DNA of 64,000 nucleotides from Rhododendron vialii (GCF_030253575.1 NC_080565.1:3444001-3508000); one strand, 5' to 3'. Counted from the stretch's first letter, positions 1 to 10,645 are shown. A program made the numbers and translations. The notes: generated by a model not told the origin, from the letters alone.

Positions 1-248
1 TCCTTTCTTTGTCGACAAAGTTAATACCCAGTCGGCTTCGAGTTTCTTTGGTTTTCCTTTCTTTGATGAACTCGAAGGCCAGGGAGCGATGTCCTGTCAC
101 GCTCAAGAGAAAATATACCCAGTCGGCCGAGGTTTCTTTATTCTATTGGTGGGGACCCATTCATCATTCTAGTTTCAGTCGGAAGTTCTTCTCCGCTCGT
201 CGCCTTTTCTTCACCCGTTCTATTCACCATCAGATCCTACGACGCAAT

Positions 249-456
249 CGATACACTAGGTATGTTTCCCTTTGTATATATGGTTATATGAATGGTTTGA
301 CTAATTTAACTTATTGTTTTTATTTTTGTTATATCATAAATTAGATTTCTTTTGGTTCAGAGTTTGTTATCGATACACTAGGTATGTTTCCCTTCGTATA
401 TATGGTTATATGAATGGTTTGGCTAATTTAACTTATTGTTTTTATTTTTGTTCAAA
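249..456. repeat. Two-copy direct repeat, period about 122 bp
   Basis: An 85-base unit starting cgatacactaggtatgtttc occurs at 249 and again at 371. The copies differ at only a few positions. Each carries the tatatggttatat motif that recurs through the first 1.7 kb. The stretch before it (about 165-250) is C/T-rich and resembles a 5' leader, but no gene is recognisable. Unknown repeat family. Confidence 0.7.
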
Positions 457-589
457 CAAGTTATGTACCTTCTATTTGAGGGTTTTTGTACAGAGCATCC
501 TGGGGAAATTTTATGAATGATTTATGTGTATGTTTATGTTTATGTTTATGTTTGAGTAGTCCAATTTATATGGTTATATAACTGGTTTG

Positions 590-1196
590 GCTAAGTTAAT
601 GGTTTGGCTAAGTTAATGGTTAATGGTGATACACTACGGAATAAAGGTGGCTTTGCTGGACTGAATTTTGGTTATATAACTGGTTTGGCTAAGTTTTTCT
701 CTTCATATATATGGTTATATGACTAGTTTGCTAAGTTAATTTAGTGTTTTAGTTGCGAGTATATATGGTTATATCAATCTCTGAGAAGTCCAATTTATGA
801 TTCTCTTCGTATATATGGTTATATAATTGGTTTGGCCAAGGTAAGTTAGGGTTTTGATTGCAAGTATATAAGGTTATATCAATGTTGCCTATATATTCGG
901 ATCAATTAGGCCGCTGCGCGGACCATTTCAATAATCTAATTGAATTTGTTTTATAGATATAACCAACTTTAATGAATATATGGTTTCCCTCTGTATATGA
1001 GATACATACGGTTATATATATATCCAATAATGTACCCTGTATTGGGCCATCATTCCTTACATATATGGTTACAGGTGATTTTGCAGGTATAGTGTATAAT
1101 GAGATGTATGACATTTAGATTATTGATTTGGCTAAGTTAATGATTAATGGTGATACACTACGGAATAAAGGTGGCTTTGCTGGATTGAATTTTGGC
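590..1196. repeat. Dispersed direct repeat pair (590-672 and 1131-1195)
   Basis: The stretch running from ggctaagttaatg through gatacactacggaataaagg to gctggaytgaattttgg is present twice, about 540 bp apart, nearly identical. Between the copies the tatatggttatat motif recurs several times. No coding potential is seen. It looks like internal repeat structure of a non-autonomous element or a decayed satellite. Confidence 0.6.
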
Positions 1197-1228
1197 AAAG
1201 CCCTCAAGATCGTGGGCCTAATTGGATT

Positions 1229-1531
1229 GTGGGAGAACACGTGCAACGCAACTGAGTAAAGCTTGAGCCGTTTAGTTTGTAATCATTATAATTTAATTAG
1301 TTAAGTAAAGTGAGGGATTAGTTGAGTTGGGCTAGTTGAGTCAGTTTCTCCTTGTATTGGTTTCGTGTATAAAGAGGGGTAGAAGAAGCTGTGAAGGGCA
1401 TGTTGAAAAGTGTAACCAAAAACAGTTGAGACGAGAGCTCTCAATATGTCAATTCCTGATCTATCAATAAACTCTCCCATTATTTTCCATTGTTCTTATT
1501 TCTTCTGCAGTCTATACCACCAATCCTATCA
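1229..1531 (+). repeat. Possible solo LTR
   Basis: The block begins TGTGGGAGAAC and ends ...CCTATCA. It holds a TATA-like tgtataaagag near 1366 and AATAAA at 1466-1471, in the order expected of an LTR. It interrupts the surrounding ggttatat-rich repeats. No convincing 5-bp target duplication is visible, so the borders are uncertain. Confidence 0.3.
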
Positions 1532-1765
1532 AATGGCTAAGTTAATTTAGTGTTTTTGTTGCGAGTATATGTGGTTATATCAATCTTTGATCCGGTATGG
1601 TATGGTTGAATTAAGTTAGGGATTCGATTGATAGTATATATGGTTATATCAATGTTGGTTATATACTAATTTTGTTAAAGGCTGTTATTTGTGCAGTTGT
1701 TCAAGGGGTGAAGAGTATTAAGTTGCCTGTGAAGTCGACTGTGAAGAAGGTGATGGCGACGAAAG

Positions 1766-2107
1766 GAAAGAAGTTACGAAATCTCCTCTTTTTATTTTTT
1801 TAGAGTTAGAAAGGACAAAATCTCATATATAACGTTTTTTTTTGTGTATTATTGTTACCAGAAGCAAGCCATTGAGGCCGCTGCGCGGACCAATTCAATA
1901 AAGTGAAAATATAATAGAAATAAGTTACGAGATCTCCTCTTTTTCTTTTTTTAGAGTTAGAAAGGACAAAATCTCATGTATAACGTTATAAGGTTATATG
2001 TTTATTTTTTGTCACATGCATTACGTTGTTTTGTGTGTATTATTGTTACTAGAAGCAAGTCATTGAGGCCGCTGCGCGGACCAATTCAATAAAGTGAAAA
2101 TATAATA
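1766..2107. repeat. Tandem duplication with GC-rich core
   Basis: A unit running from aagttacga(a/g)atctcctc to aaagtgaaaatataat occurs at about 1769-1912 and 1920-2107. The second copy carries an extra ~45-bp AT-rich stretch. Each ends with the GC-rich ggccgctgcgcggacca, which also occurs alone near 909. Function unknown. Confidence 0.65.
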
Positions 2108-2610
2108 TTATATGAGAGTTTTTGTGCAGCGAAACTCAAAAAAAATTCAACAAAAAAGTTGAGATCAAGATGTAACTCTACAAAACAGAATATACAATGT
2201 TATATAACGTTATATAAGTACAATAACGTTAGATACGAAACTGATCTAACGTAACTGTTATTTCCCGATAATTTTGCGTGATTTCAAACATATAAGGGAT
2301 AATGGGGGATAATGGGCTAAATGGATGAGATTTGAATGGAAGGGTAAATCTGTCAGGCACTATTTCTCTTTTTAAATGTAGTGGACTTTATGCCTTACCA
2401 AATACATATTGGTGGATTTAGTAGGTTAGAAACTTGATCAATGGACCTAATGGGTTAAAAACATGTTATAGTGGACCCTAGACCAATTTTTTGTTATTAC
2501 ATCCCTTGGTATCTCATTAAGTTACCTCGAATAAAGCTTAGAATTGCATATCTATGATTTCTTGTTTACGTAATGGTACCGACAGTTGATGGGATGGATA
2601 TTCCACACAG
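2108..2610. other. Mostly unassigned; 3' part is serpin intron sequence
   Basis: 2108-2490 shows nothing recognisable. From about 2490 to 2610 the sequence matches the intron end that precedes serpin exon 2 at 26125-26248 (for example tctcattaagttacctc in both). It ends in an acceptor-like ttccacacag. This supports a segmental duplication that included intron as well as exon. Confidence 0.5.
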
Positions 2611-3064
2611 GGTGATGAAGTGGTAGATGAAATAAACTTTATGGGCTGAAGATGCATCAAGAGGGCTTATAAAAAAATTTCTCTCACGGGGCTCCCTATC
2701 TCAAGAGACAGCGCTTATCCTTGCAAATGGTCTATACTTCAAAGGAAAATGGGAGCACAATTTGAAATTTGGTGCTAACCTCACTAAAAAGAAACCGTTT
2801 TATCTTCTCAATGGAGACACTGTTTTCGTTCCTTTCATGACGAGCCGTAATAGTTATCGTCGCTGTAGATCTTTTGATGATTTCCAAGTCCTCCACATCC
2901 CATACCAAAGCAACAGCAAGCGATTCTCCATGTACTTCTTTCTGCCAGACGAGCGAGATGGATTGCCAGATCTTTTGGAAAAGCTCATTTCCGATTCAGG
3001 GTATTCGCACGATCTCAAACGAGTTTTAATCAAGCCAAACATAAGTCGATCTCGAGTAGCTTTA
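2611..3064 (+). pseudogene. Truncated serpin exon 2 fragment
   Basis: This is the second-exon part of a plant serpin (serine/cysteine protease inhibitor of the serpin-Z/ZX type). After the acceptor at 2609-2610 it encodes GDEVVDEIN. A one-base shift near 2638-2642 then brings a stop. The rest reads on in the other frame with serpin hallmarks: NGLYFKGKW, VPFMTSR, VLHIPYQ and FSMYFFLPDERDGLPDL. Similarity to the copy at 28.1-28.9 kb stops after SDSGY (about 3008). The reactive-centre loop and C-terminal half are absent, and no exon 1 lies upstream in the window. A foldback MITE is inserted immediately downstream. It is clearly non-functional, and probably the upstream member of a tandem serpin pair. 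Confidence 0.85.
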
Positions 3065-3073
3065 ATTTTTTAA

Positions 3074-3662
3074 GGGCAAATTTTCGTAATCATCCTTCTA
3101 GTTTTACGGTTGTCTCAATTTCGTCCATGTAGTTTCAATTGTTTCAATTTCGTCCCTGTAGTTTGTTTTACGTTTCAAATTAGTAAAATCGTTAACACCG
3201 TTAATGAAACTAACGGAAAAAACATAATTAAAAAATTAAGTGCTCCAATTTTCAATCCGGTTGAACCGGTGCGAAGATCTTATTTTTTTGATCAGTTTAT
3301 CCTAGATGGTCGTAATGAATTTTTGGCTCTAAGGCCTTTCAACGAGCACCCGAAAACTTCTTATTTAGTTTTAGGACTCTCTTAGGGTGCTCATTGAAAG
3401 ACCTTAGAGCCAAAAATTCGTTATGACCATTTAAGATAAAATGATCAGAAAAATATGATCTTCGCACCGATTCAACCGGATTGAAAATTGGAGCAATTAA
3501 TTTTTTAATCATATTTTTTCCGTTAGTTTCATTAACGGTGTTAACGATTTTAACAATTTGAAACGTAAAACAAACTACAGAGACAAAATTTAGACAATTG
3601 AAACTAAAGAGACGAAATTGAGACAACCGTAAAACTAGAGAGACGACTACGAAAATTTGCCC
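3074..3662. mobile_element. Mutator-type foldback MITE, 9-bp TSD
   Basis: A 589-bp, nearly perfect inverted repeat. The left arm starts GGGCAAATTTTCGTAATCAT and the right arm ends with the complement (...ACGAAAATTTGCCC). The centre lies near 3365-3380. It is flanked by the exact 9-bp duplication attttttaa (3065-3073 and 3663-3671), which is diagnostic of Mutator-like elements. It has no coding capacity. The two open frames in it, one per arm, are mirror images of each other. Confidence 0.93.
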
Positions 3663-3948
3663 ATTTTTTAATATACAAAGTTTGGTTTGAAACCTTAATA
3701 ATGACTTTCAAAAAAAATGTTCAAGCTTGGTTTGTTTATGCAACAAACCAATCTTGAATAACCTTTTAACAAACGGACACGGGCTCAAACTCCAGTAGCT
3801 TTGTTTCTTTAGCGGTCCTAATTTCCGGAACTTTATTCCGCTTCAGAATTTTTTACGTTCTGATGGTTTACCTAATACTTGTGGTGGAATTGGTATGTGA
3901 TAACCATAGGACTACTTTTAAAAATTGTAAAAATAATCCAAACCAAAT

Positions 3949-4179
3949 GGATATGGCTTCTCTGCAGTCTGTGTTTGAACTGCATAGAGCAATCTGGACA
4001 ATCTCAGTCGTTCAAAAGTGTTTTGAACGGTTAGATTTTATAGAAACACTATTCGCGAGAATAATTTTTTATTCACGAGAATAGTTTGTTTTAGATCTGA
4101 ATCCTTGATTGAAGAAATGAATAGACAAGTTTGGACTGCAAAGATTTCTCTGCAGTCCAACTGCAGAGAAGCCGGATCC
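3949..4179. mobile_element. Short Mutator-type MITE, 9-bp TSD
   Basis: A 231-bp element with imperfect terminal inverted repeats GGATATGGCTTCTCTGCAG on the left and CTGCAGAGAAGCCGGATCC on the right. It is flanked by aaaccaaat at 3940-3948 and 4180-4188. The interior also contains the inverted pair tattcgcgagaataa / ttattcacgagaata. Non-coding. Confidence 0.85.
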
Positions 4180-4213
4180 AAACCAAATAGCAATATAGAG
4201 ACAATGTAATTAT

Positions 4214-4304
4214 CTTTGCGTTGTGATATTTTCTCTTGGCCTTTTATCTGTACTATCCTTTTCTCTTCTATTTATAAAATTCTTCTTCGCTGTTCAAAAA
4301 AAAA
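4214..4304 (+). mobile_element. 5'-truncated LINE insertion with poly(A) and 17-bp TSD
   Basis: About 90 bp of LINE 3'-end sequence (ctttgcgttgtgatattttc ... ataaaattcttcttcgctgt) ends in a short poly(A). It is bracketed by the exact 17-bp direct repeat agagacaatgtaattat (4197-4213 and 4305-4321). Variable-length duplication, A-tail and severe 5' truncation are the signature of L1-type target-primed reverse transcription. A related tail occurs at 45.11-45.18 kb. Confidence 0.85.
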
Positions 4305-4321
4305 AGAGACAATGTAATTAT

Positions 4322-5284
4322 TAAATTGGGCTACTGATTCATTGACTCGGGAAAATTTCCGTAGATAGTTTCGGGTATCTGTTTATACGATAAACTAATT
4401 TGCCTAAATTTGGGAATCTCAATTGCGGATCAACTACTCTTTCTTTTTTCTAATTGCAATGAAACTACAGGATTATAAATGTGTGCCCCTTTTATGTGCT
4501 TTCCAAATAAGAAGACAGTGACCATAAGAAATAGATGGTCCACATCATTACTTCTTTCATGGTCATTCCGTAAATTACTTATTCACGGATCCTTCACGAA
4601 ATAAGCTAATCTACTTACTCCTTACTAAATTTTTCCTCTGTGGGTCGGAGCCTGTGCTAGCTAGGATTGCATCACTCTCATGCTCGATTTGTAGTGCTTA
4701 GCCAATTATGAGAGTTCACCCAATGACTATTGATCAGTGGGCCGTTTCACTTCAACTCTAAGGCCCACGGGTCAATCTGTTATCGTTGCCCCTCCTCTAG
4801 TGTGGTTTGGGCTGTACTCGGTCCAATCGCTCAAGAAATGTGGACGCTATCCGCTCTACATCAAAATGTTAGGTGACCGAATCAGTTTACATGCATCTCA
4901 TTTACTATATTTTGTTAACAATCTCAATTGTACGTGTTGATTTCATAAATAGGTCTCAAGGTGTTTAACAATTTTGCAAAAGCATAAAATGATGGACTAT
5001 TAATTTATAGAGGCTTGTTCAAATTATATTTACTGAGAAGTAATGTAGAATCAAATTTCTACGAGGCAAATATATATATTTGTTAAGATAGATTCTAATA
5101 TCCAATCCAATGAACTTATCTTTTAGCATAGACATTAAAATACATCGAAAATTATAAATTAAATGGTTTGAAGAATTGAATGAAAAAGCAAGAGATTTAA
5201 TTTAACATCACATACAACAAGTGGAGTGGCAGACATTGTGTACTCACATGCATTTGACAGGGAGGTAAACCTCATTAACTACAA
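4322..5284. other. No recognisable feature
   Basis: An AT-rich intergenic stretch. Short open frames (for example 4737-4940) show no motif and look accidental. No foldback, microsatellite or RNA gene was seen. Confidence 0.4.
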
Positions 5285-5515
5285 CTTAATCAATTGAGTT
5301 GTTTTGTGGGCCCACTCGAGATCGAGCACATACAATTAGTCGATTGAGCTGATTTTTCTTAATGTCACTAAAAAAAAATATTTTACAACTACAAAACGAT
5401 TTGCGTAAGACCCGAAAGTGGGCCCCACAATGCATATTTGCACGATATGTGTTTAAAATTGTTTGTGTCAATAGACTTAAGTTAATTGTTATGTAATTAA
5501 TGGTGCTAATCGAGT
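5285..5515. repeat. Decayed foldback MITE of the TGCTA family
   Basis: It contains gtgggcccac at about 5306 and the opposed gtgggccccac at about 5419, with attgagctgatttttct between them. The same features mark the better-preserved foldback elements at 17647-18038 and 47580-47944. Termini are not clear. Confidence 0.4.
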
Positions 5516-5539
5516 CAAACAAGCCAAACACAGTATTGT

Positions 5540-5913
5540 TTAGGCTTGGCTTTACTCCATACTACATGTATTCAAGCTTCCCTCGAGCTTGAGAATTTTT
5601 TAAGACTAATTGTTCAAGCTTGGCTCGAACTTGAAGTTTTGTGTTCATAATAAGTTTGGTTTGGCTCATGAAATATGCAAGTCATTCTCAAGCTTCCATA
5701 CATGAGCTAAACTTGTGCAGTTTCGAGCTTTCAAGCTTGAGCAATTAGTCTATCGAGCCAAACACTCATATGCTCAAGCTTGGTTTGAATTCATAAACGA
5801 ACAAAAATCCGTGATTGAGCTTGGCTTATAATTTTTATAAACAAATTTGAACAAGCCAAAAGTTGAGCCAAGCTTGAGCCGATCAGTAGATGTTTGGTTC
5901 GTTTAGCAGCCCT
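5540..5913. mobile_element. hAT-like non-autonomous element, right end visible
   Basis: Dense copies of caagcttgagc / gctcaagcttgg in both orientations lead into gtttggttcgtttagcagccctata at about 5891-5916. In reverse this reads TAGGGCTGCTAAACGAACC, a typical plant hAT terminal sequence. A matching left terminus and 8-bp duplication were not found. A similar block lies at 50.88-51.19 kb. Confidence 0.5.
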
Positions 5914-5988
5914 ATATGCAATGTAGGAAAAAAAAAAAAAAAAACAAGACGCATGTCTGGTGCGCTCAAAAGGAATTCGATATCAAAA

Positions 5989-6124
5989 ATGCTAGAGGCA
6001 CATCGGGTGTGGCACACCTCAGCCACACTCCTCTCACATACAGGTGGAGCCTACTGAAACGGGCCCCACCTGTATATGAGAGGGGTGTGGCTGAGGTGTG
6101 CCACACCTGATGTGTCCCTAGCAC
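5989..6124. mobile_element. Short palindromic MITE
   Basis: The left arm atgctagaggcacatc-ggtgtggcacacctcagcc pairs with the right arm ggctgaggtgtgccacacctgatgtg-tccctagc. The centre is near 6055 (gggccccacctgtat). It is non-coding and lies just upstream of the serpin promoter region. Confidence 0.75.
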
Positions 6125-6321
6125 CTCTCGTTGGATATGAGTAGTTTTGACCGACTTTTTTTTTTTTTTGCTCGGCAAACGAAGATTTTTATTAAGCTCA
6201 AAGGGATACATTGAGAAGAAGAGAGAACAGAAGGTGCCTCTCAAAGAAACAAAACGAGAAACAGAAGGGATACATTGGGATCCAAAGAATTCTTTCTTTC
6301 CTTATGGATCGGTTCGGTGCC

Positions 6322-7072
6322 TATATATAAGGAGTAGGGTTCTCTGCTTCCTGCGGATCTCTACCACGCATTAACAGAGAACACCGCTGGGATCAGAGGA
6401 AAAGAGAACGGCTTTGGGCGAAAATCTTTCATTCTTTGTAAGACTCATCTTTTTTCAATCGAGGTTATTAATTATTTCATGAAAATCATATTTTGACTCC
6501 ATGATTGGCTAATTTTGAGCTAGGGTTGATGATGAAACCCTATGAATCTTAGTGATTAATCTTTATGCATATGATTATTTCTATTCGCGCTCATAGTTTG
6601 TTGTACTTGGCTCATTAATTGATTGGTTCAAACTCGGATATGAATTCAATTGGAATGGATTTTTTTTCCCCATGATTTGATGTCATCTTATCAATCGAGT
6701 TGCCCAATGTATCAAAGTTAATATTTCATTACTGAGTATCCGGTGTGATTTATTTTTACAAATTCAATAAATGATTTGGTCTTAAACTTCAAAGTAGAGG
6801 AGGAACGTATTTTTACTAGTAGTTAAGATTGACCTCTAAATTATTTGTGTAGAAATCAAAGAAAAAATCATTGCGTATATTTGGTAACTAGGTTAGAGTT
6901 TAATCAAGTAGCTATCTAACTGATTTCTTTTGCAAGAATCATAATTTCGTGCTTTTCCCAGATGAATCGTTGCATCCTCCGCAGTATTATTTGCTTCTGT
7001 TACATATGTTTGATTATGGTTACACTTTTTGGGTTTTGGTCTGTTTGAACTTATGTAATAATTTTTTCGCAG
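6322..7072 (+). promoter_or_regulatory. Serpin promoter, 5' UTR exon and 5' UTR intron
   Basis: A TATA box (tatatataa, 6322-6330) is followed by a plausible leader of about 85 bases from near 6355. A donor (ctttGTAAGA) lies at 6438 and an acceptor (ttttttcgcAG) at 7071-7072, giving a 5' UTR intron of about 635 bp. The next exon starts at 7073, and its first ATG is at 7102. This fits a normal plant gene promoter. Inferred from signals only. Confidence 0.5.
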
Positions 7073-7101
7073 TTTGCTTCTTTTTAATCTTGTTCGTGAA
7101 A

Positions 7102-7569
7102 ATGGATACGCGGTATTTACCAAACAAAAAACAAAAAAATTTGGATACGCGGCCAGAAGCCATGTGGCGAGAGAAAAGTAGATCAAGAATGGAGCTGTGC
7201 ACGCGGATGGTAAAACAACTGCTGCTCAAGGAGGTTGAAAAGGGCAATCATGAGAACCTTGTGTTGTCGCCATTGTCGATCGATGTTGTTCTTAACATGG
7301 TGGCTGCCGGATCAAGAGGTCGTACTTTAGAGAAGATGCTAGACTTGCTCGGTTCCAAAAACATCGACGAAATCAAATCGCAATCCTTGGAGATGATGGC
7401 GGTTGCAACGGGTGATCAATACCTCAATAACGGCGACGATGAACCGATTTTGTGTTTGGTCAATAGAGCATGGTTCGACCAACGTTTTACTCTAAAGCCT
7501 TCTTATAAAGAGGATGTACTTGAGGGTGTCTACGGTTGTGAGGCCAAGAAGGTTGATTTCGTGACCCGG
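7102..7569 (+). pseudogene. Serpin exon 1 (serpin-Z/ZX-like)
   Basis: First coding exon of a plant serpin, 156 codons ending in phase 0 at the donor CGG|GTAATT. Serpin core features are visible: HENLVLSPLSIDVVLNMVAAGS (helix B region), then LVNRAWFDQRFTLKPSYKE and the strand leading to KKVDF. Canonical plant serpins continue from VDF..T into NEVNSW, which matches exon 2 at 26249 (GNEVVDEINSWA). Three in-frame ATGs (7102, 7162, 7189) are possible. The third (MELCTRM) best matches family N-termini. A duplicated ttggatacgcgg near 7105 and 7141 suggests a small tandem duplication at the N-terminus. This exon is intact, but the gene is disabled downstream by an 18.7-kb intron and a broken exon 2. 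Confidence 0.85.
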
Positions 7570-8126
7570 GTAATTTTCTGCCTCTTATATGTTCTTTCAG
7601 TAAATCAATCGTAAAATATCATCAATAGTTTTAATTTTCTTACATAAACTATTGGTTAGAGTTGTGCAGTCGGGTCCATTTAAAAAAAAAAAAAAAAAAC
7701 TCTCAACTACTTTTGCAACTCTCATCTTCAATTCCACACAACCCAATTGAACTCACCGAATTAATCCAACTCTGCTGCTGGCCCTCTCTCTTAACTCTCC
7801 ATCTCCCACTGTGCTCCTCAACCAAACGGCACAATCGGCCGACTTAGACGAGTTGAGTTTTGTTCATCCTTTACTTAAGAGGGTGAATATTATCCTCCAT
7901 CCTATTGGTTGAAAGTGTGTGGATCCCACCACAAAGTGATGTCATGCTTACCAAAGAGTGTTTTGCACGGATGGGACCTACACCATTTCAATCAATAAAA
8001 GAGAGAATAATGTTTATACTCTTTTAAATAGGATGAACAAAATTGCACTCAACTTAGACAATCAAGAGTACTATCGTCCATTTCCTCTTCTTCCATCTCA
8101 ACCAAGCGCCTCAATCCCCCCTCCCC

Positions 8127-8165
<39 letters not shown>

Positions 8166-8465
8166 AACCCAATACTGCCTTACGAATTGGGGAGGCTCGT
8201 CCAAATAAGGTTTCTTACTTTGATAGGTCCTTTTTTTTGGTTGTAGGTTGTTGCTGCTTTCTTCTCTTATCGGTTACCTCAAGAATTTTTTCACTTTCAA
8301 TAGGAAAATGTTTTTGGCACTTTAATTTTTTATAATGACACTTCAAAATTTATCTTTTAATGTGTCTGACTATGTATAATTTTTATACTAAAATACAAAT
8401 TTTGGAGTGTCATCATAAAAAAAAAGTTGATTGTTAAAATCATTTTTCTAACAAGAAAAAAGAAG
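7570..8465 (+). other. Serpin intron, proximal part
   Basis: Begins with the donor GTAATTTTCTG. No gene is seen. It contains C/T-rich low-complexity sequence and a long C homopolymer. The frame at 7958-8335 with a polyproline run is an artefact of that homopolymer. Confidence 0.5.
8128..8163. repeat. C homopolymer, 36 bp
   Basis: An uninterrupted run of 36 C, preceded by C-rich sequence. It is capable of i-motif/G-quadruplex formation. Length is likely unreliable in the assembly. Confidence 0.9.
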
Positions 8466-8783
8466 TGCTAGCCGCACAAATAAACAACGGATGATCCATA
8501 GATTTTTTGGTGGGCCCATCTCGGGTCTTGCAAAGATGATCCGAACCGCTTATTTTTCTTAAAATATTTTTCTATGGGTTATTGTAAAAAATCTGTTCAA
8601 TACAATATCAACAAGGGCTTCTTCTAAATTCGTAGGGTGAACTAGTTAGTTTCACCCTACGAATTCTGAAAAAATCTTTTTCGATATCAGATTGAACAGA
8701 GTTTTTACAGGAATACTATAAAAAAATTATTTTAAAAATAATAAGCGATTCGGATCGTCTTTGCGAAACCGGCTGTAGGCGCA
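8466..8783. mobile_element. Foldback MITE (TGCTA family), left part, split by the hAT element
   Basis: It starts tgctagccgcac and contains ggtgggcccatctcggg, then gatccgaaccgcttatt. A perfect inner hairpin aattcgtagggtgaa...ttcaccctacgaatt follows near 8626-8664. The right arm begins ataagcgattcggatcgtct and is cut at 8783 by the hAT insertion, resuming at 17566. The arm sequences across the hAT element are mutually complementary, which proves the MITE was there first. Confidence 0.75.
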
Positions 8784-8795
8784 TAGAGGTGTCAA

Positions 8796-9145
8796 ATGGG
8801 CCGTGCCGGCACGGCACGACACGGGCACGGCACGGGCACGGGGCAGCACGGCACGTCACAGGCACGGTATTGGCCTGGCACGGCACGACACAGCACGATT
8901 GTAGTGGGCCCGGGGCACGGCACGGGCACGGAAGTGGGCGGCACAGCACGGGCACGGCACGAAAGTTGGACTGGCACGGCACGGCACGACACAGTCGTAG
9001 ACGGGCACGACACGGGCACGGGCACGAAAAGTGGACAGGAACGGCACGGCACGGCACGGTTCTAAGAAGGCACGGGCACGGGCACGAGCACGGGCACGAC
9101 CGGGCACGAGCATGGGCACGAAAAGGGCACGGCACGAGGCACGGG
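8796..9145. repeat. Left hAT subterminal GGCACG array
   Basis: About 350 bp of tightly repeated ggcacg / ggcacgacacg units just inside the left terminus, far more GC-rich than the surroundings. Such arrays are the usual transposase-binding region of hAT elements. All six frames stay open over it because of the 6-base periodicity, and none is a gene. Confidence 0.85.
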
Positions 9146-9607
9146 AAAAAAAATTAATTAAGCCAAATGACTTTTTTTTTAAAATTTTTAAAAAAATAAA
9201 CAATTTCTATTCGGTAAAAAATATTTGTTTATCTTTTTTTAAAGGTAAACAACTAAGATATTTAATTTTTTTTAAAAAACAATTTATTAAAAATCATGTT
9301 TTTAAAAAATCATTTTTTACTTTTAAAAAACTATCAAATTTTGTTTGGTAAAAATATTTGTTTTGTTTTTGTTAGTAAAATTAAATAGGCTTTGGACCTT
9401 TGGTTTGCAAATTTAATATTACAATACAAGATAACAAGTAAAATTAAAAAAACTTATCAAAATATTTATGGTGCAAGAGTAATTTAATATGAAAGAAAAC
9501 GTGCAAAAGTCATATATTATTTACCCCAAATCTAACAAGAAATAAGAAAAAAATGTGTCAGACAAAAAAGAAAAAAAATACATAGTAGAAATAAGGGGAA
9601 AAAATAA

Positions 9608-9722
9608 ATAAATAAGGGTTAGCTAGACAGCCCAGACTATGACTTGAACCCAGGTCTTTAGATCTTTTTATACACAAACAAACCACTATGCCACCAATTA
9701 ACTTGTATTATGAATTTGAAAA
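9608..9722 (-). mobile_element. tRNA-derived SINE remnant
   Basis: Read on the minus strand, it has a box A-like TGGCATAGTGG near 9693 and a box B GGTTCAAGTC near 9645, correctly spaced for a tRNA-type pol III promoter. No cloverleaf can be drawn. It lies inside the hAT element. Confidence 0.55.
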
Positions 9723-9772
9723 ATTAGTATACATTATGTAGCTCTATTATATAAAAACGAGGCCATCAAGCA

Positions 9773-10620
9773 GTAGCCACACAATCGCAACGCAATCACA
9801 ACGATCGATACCATTCAATCCATTCATTTTGTTGTGTTTAGTGTTTTAATCATTGGATCCAATTTTTTCGTGCGTCAGATTTTGATAGCTCTTTCATCGG
9901 CACACTTATCATTGTTTGATTGAATTTTTTTTACGTCTAATCAAGTATGTAGCGATAAGCATTTTACTTGATTATTGACATGAATGATCTAATTCCTCCC
10001 ATATAAACGTTAGATGGTTCTGATTTTTATAAAATAGCTTAGGCAGCACTTAAGTAGTGTATTATGGGACTTAAACGCCTCTAGAAGAACCAAATGTGCT
10101 TCGATCACGTGGTTTCTGAAATTCGATTATCACCTATTTCAGGTGAGAATGATAAATTTGATAAGACGTGAAATCCTAACGGTTTAGATCGAACATTCAG
10201 GAAAAAGAGTCTGTAGCTACATTTCAAATATATACATCGAACTTAGTTGGTTATGAAACAAGGTATTCTGCTATAATATAATGTACGTTAGCCACACGAT
10301 CACAAAACAAAAATGACGATCCATACCGTTCATTTTGTTATTCTCTATGTTTAATAACTCTCACCAATTTTTGGGTCTACCGGATTTTTAAAACTCCTTC
10401 ATCAGGACGTAGATTCATTAATAGAAAAATAAATGTTATAAACAATCAAGTATATAACGATAACCAAATTACTTTATTTTTTGCAAGAATGATATAATCG
10501 CTCCCACATAAAAGATAGACGGTTTCGATTTTCAAAAAAAAGCTCGGGCGGCCCTCAAGTGATGCATTATAGGACTTTACGAGAATTTTCCGTTATTGGT
10601 GCATATGGATTATTGGCGTC
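9773..10620 (+). repeat. Two tandem copies of a ~510-bp module upstream of the hAT promoter
   Basis: Copy 1 (9773-~10215) and copy 2 (~10286-~10620, 3' truncated) share landmarks in the same order: gtagccacac.atc, a gacgatc..taccgttcattttg core, a ccttcatc.g.aca segment, aatgat.taat with a downstream gatggtt, and gctcaggcggc...caag. Copy 1 also has aagacgtgaaatcctaacg at 10163. The same module occurs three times in the CACTA element at 19168-20640. Non-coding. Its position directly before the transposase TATA box suggests a regulatory role (inference). Confidence 0.75.
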
Positions 10621-10645
10621 TCGCACGCACATGATCATACCATTC

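Noticed and set aside
3110..3626. Two similar ~90-codon frames on opposite strands
   Set aside because: They are the two arms of the foldback MITE read on opposite strands, so their similarity is structural, not evidence of coding.
5916..6374. Overlapping frames at 5916-6110, 5966-6244 and 6147-6374
   Set aside because: They cross the palindromic MITE and the serpin promoter/leader. No motif, and mutually antisense.
7958..8335. Frame with a run of prolines
   Set aside because: Produced by the 36-bp C homopolymer inside the serpin intron. No motif on either side.
8716..9351. Five overlapping Arg/His- or Pro/Cys-rich open frames on both strands
   Set aside because: They arise from the 6-base GGCACG periodicity of the hAT subterminal array. 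No start context, and mirror frames on both strands.
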